64,000 bases of DNA from Streptomyces apocyni (GCF_009739465.1 NZ_WHOM01000033.1:239085-303084), one strand, 5' to 3'; counted from the first letter of the stretch, positions 36,962-46,916 are shown. Numbers and translations: made by a program. Notes: generated by a model not told the origin, from the letters alone.

Positions 36962-36979
36962 GGTCGACATTGTCGAACA
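36962..36979. promoter_or_regulatory. Candidate GylR operator before glpF
   Basis: A 13-bp palindrome TCGACA-T-TGTCGA (36964-36976) sits inside GGTCGACATTGTCGAACA, sharing two blocks with the site before gylR. It lies about 140 bp upstream of the glpF start codon. Confidence 0.65.
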
Positions 36980-37115
36980 CCTACCGGCAATACGGGGTAG
37001 GGTATGGCAGACGTGGATCGAGCATTCCGCCCTCACCGAGGGCTCGGACCACCGGAAGGACCCGGGGTACGACCTACTCGGTGTTCCATCTGGACGAAGG
37101 ACAAAGGAGTCGCCG

Positions 37116-37901
37116 GTGTCCAGCTCCGACATCTTCATTGGCGAGACCATCGGTACCGCCGTGCTCATCCTCCTCGGCGGCGGTGTCTGTGCCGCTGTCA
37201 CCCTCAAGCGCTCGAAGGCGCAGAACGCCGGCTGGGTCGCCATCGCCTTCGGGTGGGGCTTCGCGGTCATGACGGCCGTCTACATGACGGCCCACCTCTC
37301 CGGCGCTCACCTCAACCCCGCGGTCACGGTGGCCCTGGCCATCGAGAACGGCGGCTGGGATGACGTCCCGGTCTACGTCATAGGCCAGCTGTTCGGCGCC
37401 ATGATAGGTGCGGTGCTGGTCTGGATCGCCTACTACGGGCAGTTCCTCGCACACCTGACCGACAAGGAGATCGTGGGCGGCCCCGGCGCCCAGGACACGG
37501 CGGTGGCCCGGTCCACCACGGAGCCAGGCCCGGTGCTCGGGATCTTCTCCACCGGCCCCGAGGTGCGTAACCCGGTCTACAACCTGGCCACGGAAATCAT
37601 CGGCACCGTGGTGTTGGTCCTCGCGATCCTCACCCAGGGGCTTAACGATGAGGGCAACGGTCTCGGCCCGCTCGGCGCGCTGATCACGGCGTTCGTCGTC
37701 GTCAGCATCGGTCTGTCGCTGGGTGGCCCGACCGGATACGCGATCAACCCGGCCCGTGACCTCGGTCCGCGCATCGTGCACAGCCTGCTGCCGCTGCCGA
37801 ACAAGGGAGGCTCCGACTGGTCCTACTCCTGGGTCCCGGTCGTCGGCCCCCTCATCGGTGGCGCTGTCGCCGCCGGTATCTACAGCATCGCCTTCGCGTA
37901 A
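37116..37901 (+). CDS. glpF: Glycerol facilitator (aquaporin family)
   Basis: A 261-residue MIP channel with six membrane helices and both half-helix motifs: HLNPAVTV (about residue 66) and INPARDLG (about residue 210; the second Asp after NPAR is typical of glycerol channels rather than water channels). It carries glycerol into the cell by facilitated diffusion. The GTG at 37116 follows AAAGGAG; a longer in-frame extension to 36939 would overlap the operator. First gene of the glycerol operon (gylC equivalent). Confidence 0.94.
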   Translation: MSSSDIFIGETIGTAVLILLGGGVCAAVTLKRSKAQNAGWVAIAFGWGFAVMTAVYMTAHLSGAHLNPAVTVALAIENGGWDDVPVYVIGQLFGAMIGAVLVWIAYYGQFLAHLTDKEIVGGPGAQDTAVARSTTEPGPVLGIFSTGPEVRNPVYNLATEIIGTVVLVLAILTQGLNDEGNGLGPLGALITAFVVVSIGLSLGGPTGYAINPARDLGPRIVHSLLPLPNKGGSDWSYSWVPVVGPLIGGAVAAGIYSIAFA

Positions 37902-37943
37902 GCCACCGCAGCCCCCCGCACACAGACTTCCAGGAGCAAGAAC

Positions 37944-39470
37944 GTGACCGACGCACACACCGCTGGCCCCTTCATCGCCGCGATCGACCAGGGCACCACG
38001 TCCAGCCGCTGCATCGTCTTCGACCGTGACGGCCGGATCGTCTCCGTCGACCAGCGCGAGCACGAGCAGATCTTCCCCAAGCCGGGCTGGGTCGAGCACG
38101 ACGCCACCGAGATCTGGACCAACGTCCAGAGCGTGGTCGCCGGCGCCATCTCCAAGGCGGGCATCACCTCCGCCGACGTCAAGGCGATCGGCATCACCAA
38201 CCAGCGTGAGACCACGCTGATGTGGGACAAGAACACCGGCGAGCCCGTCTACAACGCCATCGTCTGGCAGGACACCCGCACCGACGCGCTCTGCAAGGAG
38301 CTCGGCCGCAACGTCGGCCAGGACCGCTTCCGCCGCGAGACGGGCCTCCCCCTGGCGTCGTACTTCTCGGGCCCGAAGGTCCGCTGGCTGCTCGACAACG
38401 TCGAGGGCCTGCGGGAGCGCGCCGAGCGCGGCGACATCCTCTTCGGCACGATGGACTCCTGGGTCATCTGGAACCTCACCGGTGGCGCGGACGGCGGTGT
38501 GCACGTCACGGACGTCACCAACGCCTCGCGCACCCTGCTGATGAACCTGAACGAGATGGCGTGGGACGAGCGCATCCTCGCCTCCCTCGAGATCCCGGCC
38601 GCGGTTCTGCCCGAGATCAAGTCCTCCGCCGAGGTGTACGGCACCGCCAAGGGCGGGGTGCTCGACGGCATCCCGGTCGCCTCCGCGCTCGGTGACCAGC
38701 AGGCGGCCCTGTTCGGCCAGACCTGCTTCGCCCAGGGTGAGGCGAAGTCGACGTACGGCACCGGCACGTTCATGCTGATGAACACCGGTCACACGCCCGT
38801 CAACTCGTACAACGGCCTGCTGACCACCGTCGGCTACCAGATCGGCGACCAGAAGCCGGTCTACGCCCTCGAGGGTTCGATCGCCGTCACCGGCTCCCTG
38901 GTGCAGTGGATGCGCGACCAGATGGGCCTGATCAACTCCGCCGCCGAGATCGAGACCCTCGCCTCCACGGTCGAGGACAACGGCGGCGCCTACTTCGTAC
39001 CGGCCTTCTCCGGCCTGTTCGCCCCGTACTGGCGCTCCGACGCCCGCGGTGTGATCGCCGGACTCACCCGGTACGTCACCAAGGCGCACATCGCGCGCGC
39101 CGTGCTCGAGGCCACCGCCTGGCAGACCCGTGAGATCACCGACGCCATGACGAAGGACTCCGGCGTCGAGCTCGCGGCCCTCAAGGTCGACGGCGGTATG
39201 ACCTCCAACAACCTGCTGATGCAGACCATCTCGGACTTCACGGACGCGCCGGTGGTGCGCCCGATGGTCGCCGAGACGACCTGCCTCGGCGCCGCCTACG
39301 CCGCCGGTCTCGCCGTCGGCTTCTGGCCGGACACCGACGCCCTGCGTGCCAACTGGCGCCGGGCCGCCGAGTGGACCCCCCGCATGGAAGCGGACCAGCG
39401 GGACCGCGAGTACAAGAGCTGGCTCAAGGCCGTCGAGCGGACCATGGGCTGGATCGAGGACGAGGAGTAA
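37944..39470 (+). CDS. glpK: Glycerol kinase
   Basis: A 508-residue FGGY kinase that phosphorylates glycerol to glycerol 3-phosphate. Motifs: [13 protein letters not shown] (phosphate 1 loop), RETTLMWDK, the substrate-site [19 protein letters not shown] and [14 protein letters not shown]. Full length for the family. The GTG start follows AGGAGC 5-7 nt upstream, 42 nt after glpF. Phosphorylation traps the glycerol brought in by GlpF and makes the GylR inducer. Confidence 0.96.
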   Translation: MTDAHTAGPFIAAIDQGTTSSRCIVFDRDGRIVSVDQREHEQIFPKPGWVEHDATEIWTNVQSVVAGAISKAGITSADVKAIGITNQRETTLMWDKNTGEPVYNAIVWQDTRTDALCKELGRNVGQDRFRRETGLPLASYFSGPKVRWLLDNVEGLRERAERGDILFGTMDSWVIWNLTGGADGGVHVTDVTNASRTLLMNLNEMAWDERILASLEIPAAVLPEIKSSAEVYGTAKGGVLDGIPVASALGDQQAALFGQTCFAQGEAKSTYGTGTFMLMNTGHTPVNSYNGLLTTVGYQIGDQKPVYALEGSIAVTGSLVQWMRDQMGLINSAAEIETLASTVEDNGGAYFVPAFSGLFAPYWRSDARGVIAGLTRYVTKAHIARAVLEATAWQTREITDAMTKDSGVELAALKVDGGMTSNNLLMQTISDFTDAPVVRPMVAETTCLGAAYAAGLAVGFWPDTDALRANWRRAAEWTPRMEADQRDREYKSWLKAVERTMGWIEDEE

Positions 39471-39476
39471 AAACCC

Positions 39477-41099
39477 ATGACGACCACCCTGCAGAGCGGC
39501 TCGGCCCTCCCGGCTCTCGGGCTGCATCCGGCCGGCGGCTCCCACCCGAGCCGCGCCGAAACCCGGGAGCAGCTGAACAAGGCTACGTACGACCTCCTGG
39601 TGATCGGTGGCGGAATCCTGGGCATCTCCACTGCCTGGCATGCTGCCCAGTCCGGTCTGCGGGTGGCCCTGGTGGACGCCGGTGACTTCGCCGGCGCCAC
39701 CTCCTCCGCCTCCTCCAAGCTGCTCCACGGCGGTCTGCGCTACCTGCAGACCGGCGCGGTGAAGCTGGTGGCGGAGAACCACTTCGAGCGGCGTGCGGTG
39801 TCCCGCCAGGTGGCACCGCACCTCGCCAACCCGCTCACCTTCTACCTGCCGGTCTACAAGGGCGGCCCGCACGGCGCCGCCAAGCTCGGCGCGGGCGTCT
39901 TCGCCTACTCGGCGCTGTCCGCGTTCGGTGACGGCGTCGGCCATCTGCTCAGCCCGTCCAAGGCCGCGCAGGACGTGCCGGAGCTGCGGACGGACAACCT
40001 GAAGGCCGTGGCCGTGTACGGCGACGACCAGATGAACGACTCCCGGATGGCCCTGATGACGGTCCGCGCCGCCGTCGAGTCGGGCGCCACCGTGCTCAAC
40101 CACGCCGAGGTCACCGGCCTGCGCTTCACCCAGGGCCGGGTCACCGGCGCCGACCTCAAGGACCGTACCGACGGCAGTGAGTTCGGGGTCACCGCCCGCC
40201 TGGTGCTGAACGCGACCGGCCCGTGGGTGGACCACCTGCGGAAGATGGAGGACCCGAACTCGGCTCCGTCCATCCGCCTGTCCAAGGGCGCGCACCTGGT
40301 GCTCAAGCGCACCTCGCCGTGGAAGGCCGCGCTGGCGACGCCGATAGACAAGTACCGCATCACCTTCGCCCTCCCCTGGGAGGACATGCTGCTGCTCGGT
40401 ACCACGGACGAGGAGTTCGAGGGCGACCCGGCCGATGTCGCGGTCACCGAGCAGGACACCGCGCAGATCCTGGACGAGGCGGCCTTCTCGATCCGCGACC
40501 AGCAGCTGTCCCGCGATCTGATCACGTACTCGTTCGCGGGTCTGCGGGTCCTGCCCGGTGGCCCCGGGGACACCTCGAAGGCCAAGCGCGAGACGGTCGT
40601 CACCGAGGGCCGTGGCGGGATGCTGTCGGTCGCGGGCGGCAAGTGGACGACGTTCCGGCACATCGGCCGTACGGTCATGACCAAGCTGGCCGAGCTTCCG
40701 GGGCACCCGCTGGGCGAGGACATGGAGCCGATCTCACGGCTGCCGAAGAAGCTCCCGCTGCCGGGTATCGCCAACCCGCGCGCGGTCGCGCACCGGCTGC
40801 TGGTCGACGGACCGGCTCCCGGGCCGCGGATGGCCGCGGACACCGCGCGCCACCTGGCCACGCACTACGGCTCGCTGGCCTTCGACATCGCGCGGCTGGC
40901 CAACGAGGACGCGGCGCTCGCCGAGCGCGTCCACCCGGACGCCCCGGAGATCTGGGCGCAGGTCGCCTACGCCCGGGACCAGGAGTGGGCGGAGACGGCG
41001 GACGACGTGCTGCGTCGCCGTACGACGCTGACGATCCGCGGTCTGGACACCGAGGACGTACGCGCCAAGGTGCAGGGGATGCTCGACGCCAAGCGGTAA
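39477..41099 (+). CDS. glpD: Glycerol-3-phosphate dehydrogenase (FAD, membrane-associated)
   Basis: A 540-residue flavoenzyme that oxidises glycerol 3-phosphate to dihydroxyacetone phosphate and passes electrons to quinone. The FAD loop is DLLVIGGGILGISTAWHAA (about residues 39-57), followed by SSASSKLLHGGLRYLQ; the C-terminal helical cap ends near residue 540. It follows glpK by 6 nt, so translation is coupled. It completes the uptake-phosphorylation-oxidation pathway. A 13-bp copy of its 3' end recurs just after the stop codon. Confidence 0.95.
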   Translation: MTTTLQSGSALPALGLHPAGGSHPSRAETREQLNKATYDLLVIGGGILGISTAWHAAQSGLRVALVDAGDFAGATSSASSKLLHGGLRYLQTGAVKLVAENHFERRAVSRQVAPHLANPLTFYLPVYKGGPHGAAKLGAGVFAYSALSAFGDGVGHLLSPSKAAQDVPELRTDNLKAVAVYGDDQMNDSRMALMTVRAAVESGATVLNHAEVTGLRFTQGRVTGADLKDRTDGSEFGVTARLVLNATGPWVDHLRKMEDPNSAPSIRLSKGAHLVLKRTSPWKAALATPIDKYRITFALPWEDMLLLGTTDEEFEGDPADVAVTEQDTAQILDEAAFSIRDQQLSRDLITYSFAGLRVLPGGPGDTSKAKRETVVTEGRGGMLSVAGGKWTTFRHIGRTVMTKLAELPGHPLGEDMEPISRLPKKLPLPGIANPRAVAHRLLVDGPAPGPRMAADTARHLATHYGSLAFDIARLANEDAALAERVHPDAPEIWAQVAYARDQEWAETADDVLRRRTTLTIRGLDTEDVRAKVQGMLDAKR

Positions 41100-41127
41100 T
41101 CACCAAGCAGTTATCGCCAAGCGGTAA
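41086..41127. repeat. Micro-duplication of the glpD 3' end
   Basis: CGCCAAGCGGTAA, which includes the glpD stop codon, recurs at 41115-41127, with a degenerate CACCAAGCAGTTA between them. This looks like local slippage duplication and adds spare in-frame stops. Confidence 0.6.
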
Positions 41128-41312
41128 GCAGGGCTCGACGAGGGGCGGCCGGGTAGGTACGGTCGCCTCTCTCGTGCTTGGCTGGGCGCGCTTTACACAC
41201 CGGCCGGGGAAGTTCACTCCCGCGCATGAGGCCGATATAGGGGGCTGCGGAGGCACCCGGCTGACGCCGTAAGGTTGGCACGTACGTAAGGCTCGTCGGA
41301 AGGAGGCACTGG

Positions 41313-42377
41313 GTGATCGAGCTCGAGGGGGTTCCCGAGCTGATCGACCCGGTCATGGTGGCCGCGTTCGAGGGCTGGAACGACGCTGGTGACGCCGCCT
41401 CCGCCGCGGTCGCGCATCTGGACAGGGAATGGAAGGGCGAGGTGTTCGCGGCGCTGGACGCCGAGGACTACTACGACTTCCAGGTGAACCGCCCCACGGT
41501 CTGGCTGGATGGCGGGGTGCGCAGGCTCACCTGGCCGACGACCCGGCTCTCGGTGGTCCGTATCGGTGGGGACAAACCGCGGGACCTGGTGCTGGTGCGC
41601 GGGATCGAACCGTCGATGCGCTGGCGGTCGTTCTGCAACGAGCTGCTGGGCTTCGCGCATGAACTCGGCGTGGAGCTGGTGGTGGTGCTCGGCGCGCTGC
41701 TGGGCGACACTCCGCACACGCGCCCGGTGCCGGTCACCGGTGTCACGTCGGACACGGACCTGGCCCGCACGATGAACCTGGAGGAGACCCGGTACGAGGG
41801 CCCGACGGGCATCGTCGGTGTGCTGCAGGAGGCCTGTACGCACGCGGGGGTGCCCGCGGTGTCGCTGTGGGCGGCGGTGCCGCACTATGTGTCGCAGCCG
41901 CCGAACCCGAAGGCGACGCTGGCGCTGCTGAACCGGCTGGAGGACCTGCTCGATCTGCGCGTCCCGCTCGGCGAGTTGGCCGAGGACGCGCGGGCCTGGC
42001 AGCTGGGTGTTGACCAGCTGGCCGCGGAGGACAGCGAGGTCGCCGAGTACGTGCAGTCGCTGGAGGAGGCGCGGGACACCGCGGAGCTGCCGGAGGCGTC
42101 CGGCGAGGCGATCGCCCTGGAGTTCGAGCGGTATCTGCGGCGTCGGGACGGCGGGCCCACGCAGGCTCCGGGGCATGCGACGGACGGCGGCGAGGGGAGC
42201 TCGTACCTGCGGGAGAACCCCAGCGGGCGGACCCGGCCACCGAAGCCGCCGCTCCCGGAGTCGCCACCGCCACCGCCGAGTTCGCCACCGCCGGGTTCGC
42301 CGAGTTCGCCGCCTTCACCGTCGCCGGATGCGACGGACCCCGAGGAGGACGACGGCCCGTCCGGCTCCGAGAGTTGA
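41313..42377 (+). CDS. PAC2 family protein (proteasome assembly chaperone-like)
   Basis: A 354-residue protein. Residues ~1-270 have the PAC2 fold: VAAFEGWNDAGDAAS at the start, VVVLGALLGDTPHTRPVPVTG and PTGIVGVLQEACTHAGVPAVSLWAAVPHYV. The name comes from eukaryotic proteasome assembly chaperones; the bacterial role is not established. The last ~80 residues are a Pro/Ser-rich disordered tail. The GTG start has GGAGG nearby. It lies 24 kb from the proteasome genes, so a role with PrcBA is possible but unproven. Confidence 0.88.
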   Translation: MIELEGVPELIDPVMVAAFEGWNDAGDAASAAVAHLDREWKGEVFAALDAEDYYDFQVNRPTVWLDGGVRRLTWPTTRLSVVRIGGDKPRDLVLVRGIEPSMRWRSFCNELLGFAHELGVELVVVLGALLGDTPHTRPVPVTGVTSDTDLARTMNLEETRYEGPTGIVGVLQEACTHAGVPAVSLWAAVPHYVSQPPNPKATLALLNRLEDLLDLRVPLGELAEDARAWQLGVDQLAAEDSEVAEYVQSLEEARDTAELPEASGEAIALEFERYLRRRDGGPTQAPGHATDGGEGSSYLRENPSGRTRPPKPPLPESPPPPPSSPPPGSPSSPPSPSPDATDPEEDDGPSGSES

Positions 42378-42458
42378 CGCCCGCAGGGCGTCAGACCTGG
42401 TCGACGGCCACCACGTCGTAGCGGGCGTTGGGCAGCACGGATGGTGCCGCCTACGACA

Positions 42459-42494
42459 GAGGCGCCGGACGAGCTCCCGCTCGTCCGGCGCCTC
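42459..42494. terminator. Bidirectional terminator between PAC2 and mshC
   Basis: A perfect 15-bp stem GAGGCGCCGGACGAG/CTCGTCCGGCGCCTC with a 6-nt loop, in the gap between the two convergent genes. Confidence 0.9.
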
Positions 42495-42534
42495 GCGTCA
42501 CTGGGTCACCACATGACGTGCGTCCCCGGCGTCC

Positions 42535-43764
42535 CTAGAGGGCGACACCGAGCAGCGCGTCGACGGCGCGCGAGACCACGCCGGGCGCCCCCTCGTCCGT
42601 ACCGCCCGCCGATTCCTGGAGCCCGGCCCAGCGGTCCACGGCCGCGAGCGCGGCGGGCGAGTCGAGGTCGTGGGCGAGAGCCGTACGGATCTCCTCCACA
42701 AGCGCGTCGGCGGACGGACCGTCCGGCCGGGAGACGGCGGCCCGCCAGCGGTCCAGACGCGCGGCGGCGTCGACGAGCACCTGGTCCGTCCACTCCCAGT
42801 CGGCCCGGTAGTGGTGCGCGAGCAGCGCCAGCCGGATGGCGGCCGGGTCGACGCCGGAGCGGCGGACCGTCGAGACGAAGACCAGGTTGCCCTTGGACTT
42901 GGACATCTTCGCGCCGTTCAGCGCGACCATCCCGGCGTGTACGTACGACCGTGCGAAGGGGTGTTCGCCGGTCAGTGCCTGGGCGTGCGAGGCACCCATC
43001 TCGTGGTGCGGGAAGGCCAGGTCGGACCCGCCGCCCTGGATGTCGAAGCCCATGCCCAGGTACTCGAGGGCGATGGCGACGCACTCGATGTGCCAGCCGG
43101 GGCGGCCGCGGCCCAGGCTGCCGCCGTCCCAGCTGGGCTCGCCTGCGCGGGCGGCGCTCCAGAGCATCGGGTCGAGCGGGTTCTTCTTGCCGGGGCGGTC
43201 CGGGTCGCCGCCGCGCTCGGCGGACAGCAGCCTCATGGCCTCGGCGTCGAGTCCCGAGACCTCCCCGAAGTGGGCGTCCGACTCCACGGAGAAGTAGACG
43301 TCGCCTTCGAGTTCGTAGGCGGCGCCGTTGTCCCGCAGGCGCTCGACCAGGGGGACGATCTTGGGTATCGATTCGACGGCGCCGATGTACTGCCGCGGAG
43401 GCAGCATCCGCAGGGCGGTCATGTCCTCGCGGAAGAGCGCCGTCTCGCGCTCCGCGAGCACGGTCCAGTCCTCCCCGTCGCGCTCGGCGCGCTCCAGCAG
43501 CGGATCGTCCACGTCCGTCACGTTCTGCACGTAGTGAACCTGCCGCTTGTTGTCGAGCCACACGCGCTGCACGAGGTCGAACGCGTTGTAGGTCGCCGCA
43601 TGACCCATGTGGGTGGCGTCGTACGGGGTGATCCCGCAGACGTAGAGGCGGGCGACGGGACCGGGCTCAAGCGTGACGAGCTCACCGGTCGCGGTGTCGT
43701 GGATCGTGAGGTCGCGGCCCGTGCCGGGCAGGGCGGGGACCTCGGAAGCTGGCCAGGCATGCAT
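42535..43764 (-). CDS. mshC: Mycothiol ligase MshC (cysteine:GlcN-inositol ligase)
   Basis: A 409-residue ATP-dependent ligase that joins cysteine to GlcN-inositol, the third step of mycothiol synthesis. It evolved from cysteinyl-tRNA synthetase: zinc Cys43 in [13 protein letters not shown] signature (His52-His55), KMSKSKGN loop (about residue 290), but no tRNA-binding anticodon domain. The GWHIEC and FPHHEMG motifs are the zinc and substrate sites. First gene of a minus-strand set, downstream of the kinase-like gene. Mycothiol is the main low-molecular-weight thiol of actinobacteria. Confidence 0.95.
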   Translation of the reverse strand: MHAWPASEVPALPGTGRDLTIHDTATGELVTLEPGPVARLYVCGITPYDATHMGHAATYNAFDLVQRVWLDNKRQVHYVQNVTDVDDPLLERAERDGEDWTVLAERETALFREDMTALRMLPPRQYIGAVESIPKIVPLVERLRDNGAAYELEGDVYFSVESDAHFGEVSGLDAEAMRLLSAERGGDPDRPGKKNPLDPMLWSAARAGEPSWDGGSLGRGRPGWHIECVAIALEYLGMGFDIQGGGSDLAFPHHEMGASHAQALTGEHPFARSYVHAGMVALNGAKMSKSKGNLVFVSTVRRSGVDPAAIRLALLAHHYRADWEWTDQVLVDAAARLDRWRAAVSRPDGPSADALVEEIRTALAHDLDSPAALAAVDRWAGLQESAGGTDEGAPGVVSRAVDALLGVAL

Positions 43765-43912
43765 GGGTCGAGCCTAACCGGACGGATGTTCCGGATACGA
43801 ACCGGACGGGTGACGTTGACTGATTCAGCACTCTTGCGCGGCTGGCTTCGGCGTGCTTCAACGCGCTTCCGCAAGCGTCCCCACCGTCTGGCAGCGCCCT
43901 GACCGTCTCGTC

Positions 43913-44713
43913 CTACACCGGCGGCCAGGGAATCGCGGGCCAGTCACCCGAAGGTGCCGGGTGGCGTCCGCTGGTGCGCAGGCCCGCCACCCGGGCGCGC
44001 AGCGCTGTCAGCTCGGCCTGGGTGATCAGGTCGGGGAGCCGCGCGGCGAGTGGGCCGCTGTCCAGGTCGGTGGCGAGCCGGTCGAGTACCTCGACGGCCT
44101 CGTCGGTGAGCGGCTCCCCCGCCCAGCCCCACAGCAGCGTGCGCAGCTTGTCCTCGGTGTTGAAGGTGACGCCGTGGTCGATGCCGTACAGCCGTCCGTC
44201 GGCGGTCGGCAGCAGGTGGCCGCCCTTGCGGTCGGCGTTGTTGATCACCGCGTCCAGGACGGCGAGCCGCCGCAGTCTGGGGTCGTCCGCGTGCACCAGC
44301 AGGGCGGTGCGGCCTTCGTCGACCTCGGCGAAGCCGATCGCCTTCCAGCCGTCGGCCGGTTCCTGGCGGTCCACCAGGGCGAGGAGTTCCGGTGCCGTGC
44401 CGTCGGGGGCGGCCTCGATCCACAGCTGGCACATGCCCGCGCCGTAGGGCCCCTCCTCGCGCAGCACGGTCGGCGGTACGAGGCCCCAGCCCATGGCCGC
44501 GTCGACCTCGTACGCGGCGACCTCACGCTGGGCGAGGGTGCCGTCGGGGAAGTCCCACAGCGGCCGTTCCCCCGCGACCGGCTTGTAGACGCAGGTGGCG
44601 CTCTCGCCCTCGTACGCGACCGAGCAGAACAGCACCGCGTTGGAGGCCTCGCGGATGCGGCCGCGCACCGAGAGTTCCCCGTGGGCGAGCAACTCGACGC
44701 TGGTCGTGGTCAC
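43913..44713 (-). CDS. PI3/4-kinase-like protein (SCO1664 family)
   Basis: A 266-residue protein. A kinase-like core is visible: VYKPVAGERPLWDFPDGTLAQREVAAYEV (nucleotide-binding lysine and glycine-rich strand), DAVINNADRKGGHLL (catalytic loop with Asp and Asn) and YGIDHGVTF (metal-binding Asp). These resemble PI3/PI4 kinases and HipA-type kinases. The GTG at 44713 overlaps the DUF3090 stop codon by 4 nt (GTGA), implying translational coupling; an ATG 33 nt upstream is possible. The substrate is unknown. Confidence 0.75.
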   Translation of the reverse strand: MTTTSVELLAHGELSVRGRIREASNAVLFCSVAYEGESATCVYKPVAGERPLWDFPDGTLAQREVAAYEVDAAMGWGLVPPTVLREEGPYGAGMCQLWIEAAPDGTAPELLALVDRQEPADGWKAIGFAEVDEGRTALLVHADDPRLRRLAVLDAVINNADRKGGHLLPTADGRLYGIDHGVTFNTEDKLRTLLWGWAGEPLTDEAVEVLDRLATDLDSGPLAARLPDLITQAELTALRARVAGLRTSGRHPAPSGDWPAIPWPPV

Positions 44714-45300
44714 GCTCCGCGACGGTATCCGTTCTGGCGCGGGCATACGTGTCCTTCCGGGTCGAGCGGCAGGCTGCACAGCGGACAGGGCGGGCGCCCG
44801 GCGTTCACGACGTCCAGCGCGCGTTTGACGAAGGCCCTGGCCTGGCTTCCGGAGAGCCGTACGCGGAGCATCGGGGGGCCGTTCTCGTCGTCCTGGAGCA
44901 GTCGCTCCTCGGCCTCGGCGAGGCCCTCCTCATCGTCCGCGTCCAGCTCGACCAGAGCCTGGGCTTCGACGATCATGCACTGGTCGTCGCCGTCCCAGGC
45001 CAGTGCCATGGTGCCGACCCGGAACTCCTCCTCGACCGGAGCGTCGAGCGGCGCGCTGTCCGTGATCTCGGCGGGTCCTACGGCGGGCACCGGGGCGCTG
45101 CCTCCGCTGCGCCGAACGACCTCGTCGAGCAGTTCGTCCATGCGCTCGGCGAGCGCGGCGACCTGGGTCTTCTCCAGGGCGACGCTGGTGACCCTGCCTC
45201 CGGCCGAAGCCTGGAGGAAGAACGTACGGCGCCCAGGGAGCCCGACCGTTCCGGCCACGAAGCGTTCCGGTGGGTCATAGAGGAACACCTGACGGGACAC
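44710..45300 (-). CDS. DUF3090 family protein with C-terminal zinc ribbon
   Basis: A 196-residue protein of unknown function. The C-terminus CPLCSLPLDPEGHVCPRQNGY has the paired-Cys layout of a small zinc ribbon. The N-terminal part is a compact alpha/beta region (RRTFFLQASAGGRVTSVALEKTQVAALAERMDELLDEV). It is found beside the SCO1664-like kinase and a histidine phosphatase in many actinobacteria, which suggests one pathway. The last bases overlap the kinase start. No biochemical role can be read from the sequence. Confidence 0.82.
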   Translation of the reverse strand: MSRQVFLYDPPERFVAGTVGLPGRRTFFLQASAGGRVTSVALEKTQVAALAERMDELLDEVVRRSGGSAPVPAVGPAEITDSAPLDAPVEEEFRVGTMALAWDGDDQCMIVEAQALVELDADDEEGLAEAEERLLQDDENGPPMLRVRLSGSQARAFVKRALDVVNAGRPPCPLCSLPLDPEGHVCPRQNGYRRGA

Positions 45301-45376
45301 GTCCTGGCCTCTCCCTTACTTAGACTGGTACGACACTTGGACTGGTGCGACGAGTTCACCCTACTGCGGGTGGCGA

Positions 45377-46072
45377 TCACGGTGCTCCCGCACCGCCACC
45401 CACGGTCGCGTCCGACGTGTCGCCCCCCGGGTCGCTCGCGCGCGGGACCAGTGAGGCGAAGTCACCGGTGTCGCTGAGTCGTAGGAGGAAGGGGCGCAGC
45501 GGGGTGTAGCGGATCGCGGTGATCGAGGAGGGCTCGACCGAGATCCGCTGGAAGAGGTCCAGGTGGAGCCCGATGGCGTCGGCGACCAGGGACTTGATCA
45601 CGTCGCCGTGTGCGCACATCAGATACACCGCGTCGGGGCCGTGATCGCGCACTACGCGCGCGTTCCAGTCATGTACCGCCTCGGCCGCGCGGGTACGCAT
45701 GGCGGGCATCGACTCGCCGCCGGGGAAGGCGGCCGCCGAGGGGTGTTGTTGGACGACCTGCATCAGTGGTTCGTCCATGAGTTCGGCGAGTTTGCGGCCG
45801 GACCAGTCGCCGTAGTCGCATTCGTTGATGCGTTCCTCGGTGTGCAGTGCGAGTCCGGGGCGTGCGGCGAGCAGCGGCGCGAGGGTCTCCTGGCAGCGCT
45901 GCAGCGGGCTGCTGACAGCCGCGACCAGCGGGAGGGCGGCGAGCCGCTGGGGCAGGGCGGCGGCCTGGGCGCTGCCCTGCTCGTCCAGGCCGATGCCTGG
46001 CGTCCGGCCCGCGAGCAGGCCCGCGGTGTTGGCGGTCGACCGTCCGTGCCGGACGAGGATCAACGTGGGCAT
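45377..46072 (-). CDS. Histidine phosphatase family protein (MSMEG_4193-like)
   Basis: A 231-residue phosphoglycerate-mutase-fold phosphatase. The N-terminal LVRHGRST holds the catalytic His that becomes phosphorylated; the second His is in LMCAHGDVIKSL; a GDWSG motif and conserved Arg are present. The start is the ATG at 46072, with TAGGGT (46080-46085) 7 nt upstream, indicating a leaderless message. It heads the transcript to DUF3090, the kinase-like gene and mshC. The family is annotated as a putative phosphomutase; the substrate is unproven. Confidence 0.87.
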   Translation of the reverse strand: MPTLILVRHGRSTANTAGLLAGRTPGIGLDEQGSAQAAALPQRLAALPLVAAVSSPLQRCQETLAPLLAARPGLALHTEERINECDYGDWSGRKLAELMDEPLMQVVQQHPSAAAFPGGESMPAMRTRAAEAVHDWNARVVRDHGPDAVYLMCAHGDVIKSLVADAIGLHLDLFQRISVEPSSITAIRYTPLRPFLLRLSDTGDFASLVPRASDPGGDTSDATVGGGAGAP

Positions 46073-46127
46073 GACTGCCACCCTAGGGCCTGCCCGGCGG
46101 ATCAGGTCCGAGACGCAGAACGAGGGT

Positions 46128-46916
46128 CTAGGCGAACTCCGCGGCGGAGGTCGGTGGCCCGCTCAGCGCGTTGCGTCGTGCGGGCATCTTCAGGGACGCC
46201 ATCCGCCGCCAGCCCCCGAGGCGCTCGTACGCGTATATGGCGTGGATGCCCACGGCGAGTGCGGCCGACTTGGGTTTTGGCCAGTTCAGGATGCGGCCCA
46301 TGCGGGCCATCACGGCGAGGCTGACGTCTCGGTAGACGCGGATCTCAGCGAGGGCGCAGTCGTGCAGGGTGCGCTGGATGAGGCGGGCGTGGCCCTCCCG
46401 GGCGAGCCTGAGCAGTTCCTCGTGGCAGTAGGCGAGGTGGTTGTCCTCGTCGTTCGAGATCATGGTCACGGCCTTGCCGATGACGGGGTGGTCGGCGAAG
46501 TACGTGCGGAGCATCACCATCTGTTCGGCGGCGCGCTGCTCGGTGACGCGACTGTGTGCCAGGTAGGTGACGATGTCGGCTTCGCTCAGTCGCTCGTCTC
46601 GGCGCAGCTGTTCGTGGGCGAGTCCGACGCCCCGTTTCTCGAGCAGGAGTGTGTAGTCGGTGTCCTCGGGGACGTTGACGGGGGTGAGTCCGCGCCTCTT
46701 CATCAGGGCGTTGAAGATCCGGCCGTGTTTGTCCTCGTCGGCGCCGTGCCGTGCGATCTTCGGCGCGAGTTCGCGCTGGCTGTCGGGGATCAGTGCCGCG
46801 ATCCGCCCGTTCTCCCAGCCGCCTTGGGTCTCGCCGCTGGCAGCGATGGAACAGAACAGCTGAAACGACGCGTCGTTGTCGATGATCTCCTGGAACAGAC
46901 TTCTGGCCGAGAGCAT
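46128..46916 (-). CDS. Ferritin-like domain protein
   Basis: A 262-residue helical protein with ferritin-type di-iron ligand motifs: GADEDKHGRIFNAL and ISNDEDNHLAYCHEEL (E/D-x2-H pattern), plus further Glu residues in VTEQRAAEQ. It may bind a di-metal centre for oxidation or storage, but could also be structural. The ATG at 46916 sits after AGGAGG at 9 nt; an in-frame GTG 9 nt earlier is possible but overlaps the ribosome site. Confidence 0.78.
   Translation of the reverse strand: MLSARSLFQEIIDNDASFQLFCSIAASGETQGGWENGRIAALIPDSQRELAPKIARHGADEDKHGRIFNALMKRRGLTPVNVPEDTDYTLLLEKRGVGLAHEQLRRDERLSEADIVTYLAHSRVTEQRAAEQMVMLRTYFADHPVIGKAVTMISNDEDNHLAYCHEELLRLAREGHARLIQRTLHDCALAEIRVYRDVSLAVMARMGRILNWPKPKSAALAVGIHAIYAYERLGGWRRMASLKMPARRNALSGPPTSAAEFA

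Noticed and set aside
37074..40706. A 1210-codon open frame on the minus strand opposite glpF, glpK and glpD
   Set aside because: It spans three established genes in antisense and has no motif; a composition artefact.
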